Below are positions 62,201-64,000 of a DNA stretch of 64,000 nucleotides, piece after piece; the stretch's first letter is position 1, and each line of letters starts with the position of its first letter. The DNA comes from Prevotella sp. (lineage in GTDB: Bacteria; Bacteroidota; Bacteroidia; Bacteroidales; Bacteroidaceae). The position numbers were made by a program, and so were the translations under genes. The stretch is from contig JAFYJN010000026.1 in assembly GCA_017538105.1 (NCBI GenBank), positions 1-64,000 of the forward strand. The letters run 5' to 3'. Below the pieces are notes generated by a model. That model was not told where the DNA came from, searched no databases, and saw only the letters and a program-made list of their open reading frames with translations.

Positions 62201-63514
62201 CATCGTTATTTTGACGAGAGAGTTCATGCCGAATCATTTAAACAATGTGTCAGCGAACGTCCCAATTATTTCGAGAAGTTCGTATTCCAAATATTCGAAG
62301 AAGAGGATATCCCTGCTACTTATAAATTGTCAGGTCTTGGTGGTTTGACAATGGCAGATTATCCAAAAGATCAATTGTTACCGCTTCTTTGGAAAAGTAT
62401 GGATATGTTCGACAAATTATCTAAAGAAGGTTATGGATACAGGCTTTTTGAGGTCATTGATAATTTCACAAGTACAGAAGGAGAACATATAGATAGAATT
62501 GAGGAGTTCCTAAAAGGAGTCATTCTTTCTGAATTTAACTCGAAATATGAGGCGAGTATTGAAGACCAATTTGACAAATCCATTTCAAACGAGACGCTGA
62601 ATGTTGGTGTCAATACAACTCAAGGACATGCTATAAAGTCATTGGCAAAGATAGGAACATTATTGCAGAGAAAAACTGCAATCTATGATTTCTTCTTGGA
62701 TTCATGTGACAAACTTTCTGTAGAACATCAATTAGCTGCCATGCTTTATCTGCAAAAGGAATGCTATAACAATGATCTATATAATAAGGTTATGTTTAGA
62801 TATGCGAACAGACCTATTACCGATTATCTGTTTCTGAATGCGGACAGAATGCATTGGTTTTGGTGTAATAATCCAGAACAGGTACTTCCATACTTCAACA
62901 TGATACTCTCCAAGAGACGAGCAAAACCAATTTTAGTTCAGATCATGTTTTTTGGAATGCAATATGATAAGGCTAAAGATATATCCAAAGAAATGTTCGA
63001 GGACCTTCTTTCTCAAAACGAAGAAGAGGTAATAAGAAAGATTATCCCATTAGCATACGAGCATTTATCTGACGAGACCTATGGAGAACAGAGTGAAACT
63101 TTCTTGCGTAGATATGCAAAAGATAATCGGAATGAGCTTAGACACTCTTATTTCATCTGGTGCGATAAAATGCCAGAGTCAAGCATGGAACTATTCATGG
63201 AATTACTAACCTCATGGCTTAATAGTTCCATAGAGAGTGGCTTTCATGAAATCGTTAAGCATCTTGAAAAATGTTGCAACAATTATCCGTATGAATGTTA
63301 TCAATGCATAAAGATGTTGATAGATAGCAAAAGTAATATCACCTATTATGATGAGGAAGAGATACTCAAAATTCTACTGACGTGTTATCGTATTTTCATG
63401 GATGAAGAGGAGGATGAGAAAGCAGATGAAGTTATGGATGTCTTTGATAAAATGATGTTGAATTCATACTCAAATGGGATGGCTAAGGTTCTTAAAGAAA
63501 TTGAGAATAATTAG
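59210..63514 (+). CDS. DUF4365-like nuclease domain fused to STAND-like NTPase and long helical repeat region
   Basis: A 1434-residue protein. Residues 20-135 resemble the DUF4365 fold (PD-(D/E)xK-like): D51 in SNIDGFIQL and Q70-A-K72 in IFIQAKTYKSK would be the metal site, in a D...QxK variant. The NTPase has Walker A GNAGMGKS (230-237), Walker B VLIIDQID (291-298) and the sensor RIIVSCRSFDLDFDP. From about residue 480 to the end the protein is all-helical, apparently repeat-like. Nuclease, NTPase and sensor repeats in one chain is the plan of Avs-type antiphage STAND proteins, though I cannot place it in a named Avs class. It may be an independent defence gene. Confidence 0.75.
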   Translation: MAKETNFIPRKVTNPNDCLDRKSYLCICGLFCDSRAITDEIKYHDKTSNIDGFIQLIDENDYPIGNIFIQAKTYKSKYKGQNKAEIPAYFVAYAMRMRNEVCIFFSVDAYDNKIYWKYISDDYIRQFNNEGDNEIHTYEFCDDEIVTSENIAATVDRWKQIFNDKIAQLTKEKKSTEEVMTESRSAFQRINTYFHDLKDSFVERKEIDILCKWVKEELQEKESCVKLLVGNAGMGKSVVIKKVIQRLNADSIRCFAIKADKLQTPVGYSSNEHLELLRNTFSSLIQEKRAVLIIDQIDALSQYINSDRNKLENITALIKLFSDDKNMRNVRIIVSCRSFDLDFDPKLSLLGREPQIKLGLLSKEDVEKVLDRLKAGLYNELDAKTLSVLQTPQHLNLFCRVYVKNKRKDYNSITELYDELWQQTIGLAEVKINKEVAEKILYDLALKIYDDETLTPQWDYDTSELREANYLISEGVIEQIDNRASFFHQSMYDYVFARYYKKEKRSLIQDLLEKKKHQGIFMRSTVNFVLDYERAKSTKQYKEDVNTILFSGRIRTHIQLMLLWAVANREDIQPFEKKCIKELYVQNRLLFFSFIRRTYNKKWYQIITPLIAKEIKTMGIGDAVYDNVYGYFWNHVQQSTEDIFKLVDSIKDEKTRNTIARNIMRATPDYTFDIVTKWYKVLCDTPYYKADFLERALSTNPQFVLDNISELIDYILNPQEKENHHEEHVVERTLEEICTPLTEKFPEVIYPILRDRILYAINEYRVPSWSGEIDYNNVFPLMMNQHHHAHALHEWYGEILKKQVKHKTESAITDIRKLLSQREASCYGFAFKAMKESPTLFTDDIVAILKDKKLVDDLLSYSDVTYYFLEMLKAWFPLVDSDTSALCQDLIYNFKSDSDMEPDKKRSFTGTYYPNLGYDQRKLIWAIPEKLRNSKIKRRQQELIRKFGGEWKNEKPDHDVTAAFVCGGLMSVEQYKTVSCEDWRRSFHGIKSYAKGKHRYFDERVHAESFKQCVSERPNYFEKFVFQIFEEEDIPATYKLSGLGGLTMADYPKDQLLPLLWKSMDMFDKLSKEGYGYRLFEVIDNFTSTEGEHIDRIEEFLKGVILSEFNSKYEASIEDQFDKSISNETLNVGVNTTQGHAIKSLAKIGTLLQRKTAIYDFFLDSCDKLSVEHQLAAMLYLQKECYNNDLYNKVMFRYANRPITDYLFLNADRMHWFWCNNPEQVLPYFNMILSKRRAKPILVQIMFFGMQYDKAKDISKEMFEDLLSQNEEEVIRKIIPLAYEHLSDETYGEQSETFLRRYAKDNRNELRHSYFIWCDKMPESSMELFMELLTSWLNSSIESGFHEIVKHLEKCCNNYPYECYQCIKMLIDSKSNITYYDEEEILKILLTCYRIFMDEEEDEKADEVMDVFDKMMLNSYSNGMAKVLKEIENN

Positions 63515-63570
63515 TTTCTATTTACAACATAATAAATATTAAGTTTAACTGTGCAAAACGAAATAATAAT

Positions 63571-64000
63571 ATGGCACTGACAATTATTTTGAATAAACGA
63601 ACTATAAAGGATAAAGGTTTATATCTTGCCTATTTGCAATGTTTGTTATTTCTTGTACTCTTTTTGAGTAGCTGTGCTGTGGATCGTTCCAAGTATTTAA
63701 GGGTTTACTCAAGTGATTATTATGGCCTTTGCGGAATAGAACTTGGTATGGTAGACGGCAGCCATATCGAGGCATTTATTTATTCACATGACTTTGTGGG
63801 TCATCGAAGTGATGTTTACGAAGGAACGTATGCCTACAATCCTCCTTTTATAACCGTACGTTGGGATGACAAGAATGCTGATGTAGATATAAGGTATATG
63901 ATTTATGACGAGAACAATGATCGGATTATAGCATATGGGCAAGATGGAATCTATTATCTTTCCAATGAAAATAAAGAAAAAAGAATAGAGCATGATAGGA
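63571..64000 (+). CDS. Putative lipoprotein, C-terminus cut by window edge
   Basis: The ATG at 63571 opens a frame with no stop through the end of the window (143 codons). It begins MALTIILNKRTIKDKGLYLA, has a hydrophobic segment and a lipobox-like LFLSSC (Cys near residue 35), followed by DRSKYLRVYSSDYYGLCG. It looks like an AT-rich exported lipoprotein of unknown function. A shorter start could be used, because the first 17 residues precede the hydrophobic core. Confidence 0.6.
   Translation, partial: MALTIILNKRTIKDKGLYLAYLQCLLFLVLFLSSCAVDRSKYLRVYSSDYYGLCGIELGMVDGSHIEAFIYSHDFVGHRSDVYEGTYAYNPPFITVRWDDKNADVDIRYMIYDENNDRIIAYGQDGIYYLSNENKEKRIEHDR

Noticed and set aside
63784..63993. Minus-strand open frame of 69 codons at the right edge
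   Set aside because: It lies opposite an uninterrupted plus-strand frame with a signal and lipobox starting at 63571.

Overview
The window looks like chromosomal DNA of a Bacteroidota bacterium, most probably a Prevotella-type member of the Bacteroidales. The signs are the many Bacteroidota-type promoters (TTG, 19-20 bases, TAnnTTTG), a secreted S46 dipeptidyl-peptidase, a TonB-dependent receptor with an N-terminal carboxypeptidase-regulatory-like domain, a three-subunit succinate dehydrogenase/fumarate reductase, and secreted GH2 and GH3 glycosidases. The species assignment is inference from gene content; no 16S rRNA gene is present.

Layout. (1) 1-8600, minus strand: an accessory, AT-rich defence block. 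One strong promoter (6832-6862) drives a tightly packed operon: small HTH regulator, C5 methyltransferase, GHKL (MORC/Hsp90-like) ATPase, second C5 methyltransferase, McrB-like AAA+ motor and an AlbA_2 ATPase cut by the left edge. Behind it lie an HNH protein, an unlisted 53-residue ORF with a hairpin, and a small PepSY-like gene. (2) 8741-9974: a single P-loop ATPase gene bracketed by identical 33-bp direct repeats. (3) 10200-47430: the housekeeping backbone. It holds a nucleoside-recognition membrane protein, a polysaccharide flippase, an S46 peptidase, a minus-strand operon (SH3, DUF1593, PIF1-like helicase, GH2), a LytTR regulator, a TonB receptor, higBA, sdhCAB with a four-helix-bundle gene inserted, mnmG, apt, uvrC, dtd, a MazG-like gene, deoC, a polyprenyl synthase, polA, a GH3, ychF and lgt. 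Two parS-like sites flank apt next to mnmG, so the segment is probably near the replication origin. (4) 47543-64000: a tRNA-Arg(CCG) whose 3' end is repeated 110 bp downstream marks the edge of a second defence island. That island carries a PLD-SNF2 helicase, an AlbA_2 ATPase, an adenine methyltransferase, two HNH proteins, an unknown protein, and a 1434-residue DUF4365-like/NTPase protein, with a lipoprotein cut by the right edge.

Intergenic DNA on the backbone is rich in repeats. There is a C-rich hairpin family (CCCTCCC-n-GGGAGGG) placed after gene ends and oriented with transcription. There is also a perfect 44-bp inverted pair around the flippase and peptidase genes, and two arrays with an exact 10-bp period built on CTAGG, one touching a parS site. 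Seven-residue (21-bp) tandem repeats have grown inside two proteins: a cysteine-every-seven tail on SdhC and an NSNAIGE-type linker in the AlbA_2 protein.

The most interesting items are the two-methyltransferase/GHKL/McrB operon, the tRNA-linked helicase-methylase-ATPase island with its DUF4365-NTPase, the repeat-bounded ATPase cassette, the decamer arrays beside parS, and the cysteine-rich SdhC tail. All functional statements rest on reading motifs by eye; no database search was possible.
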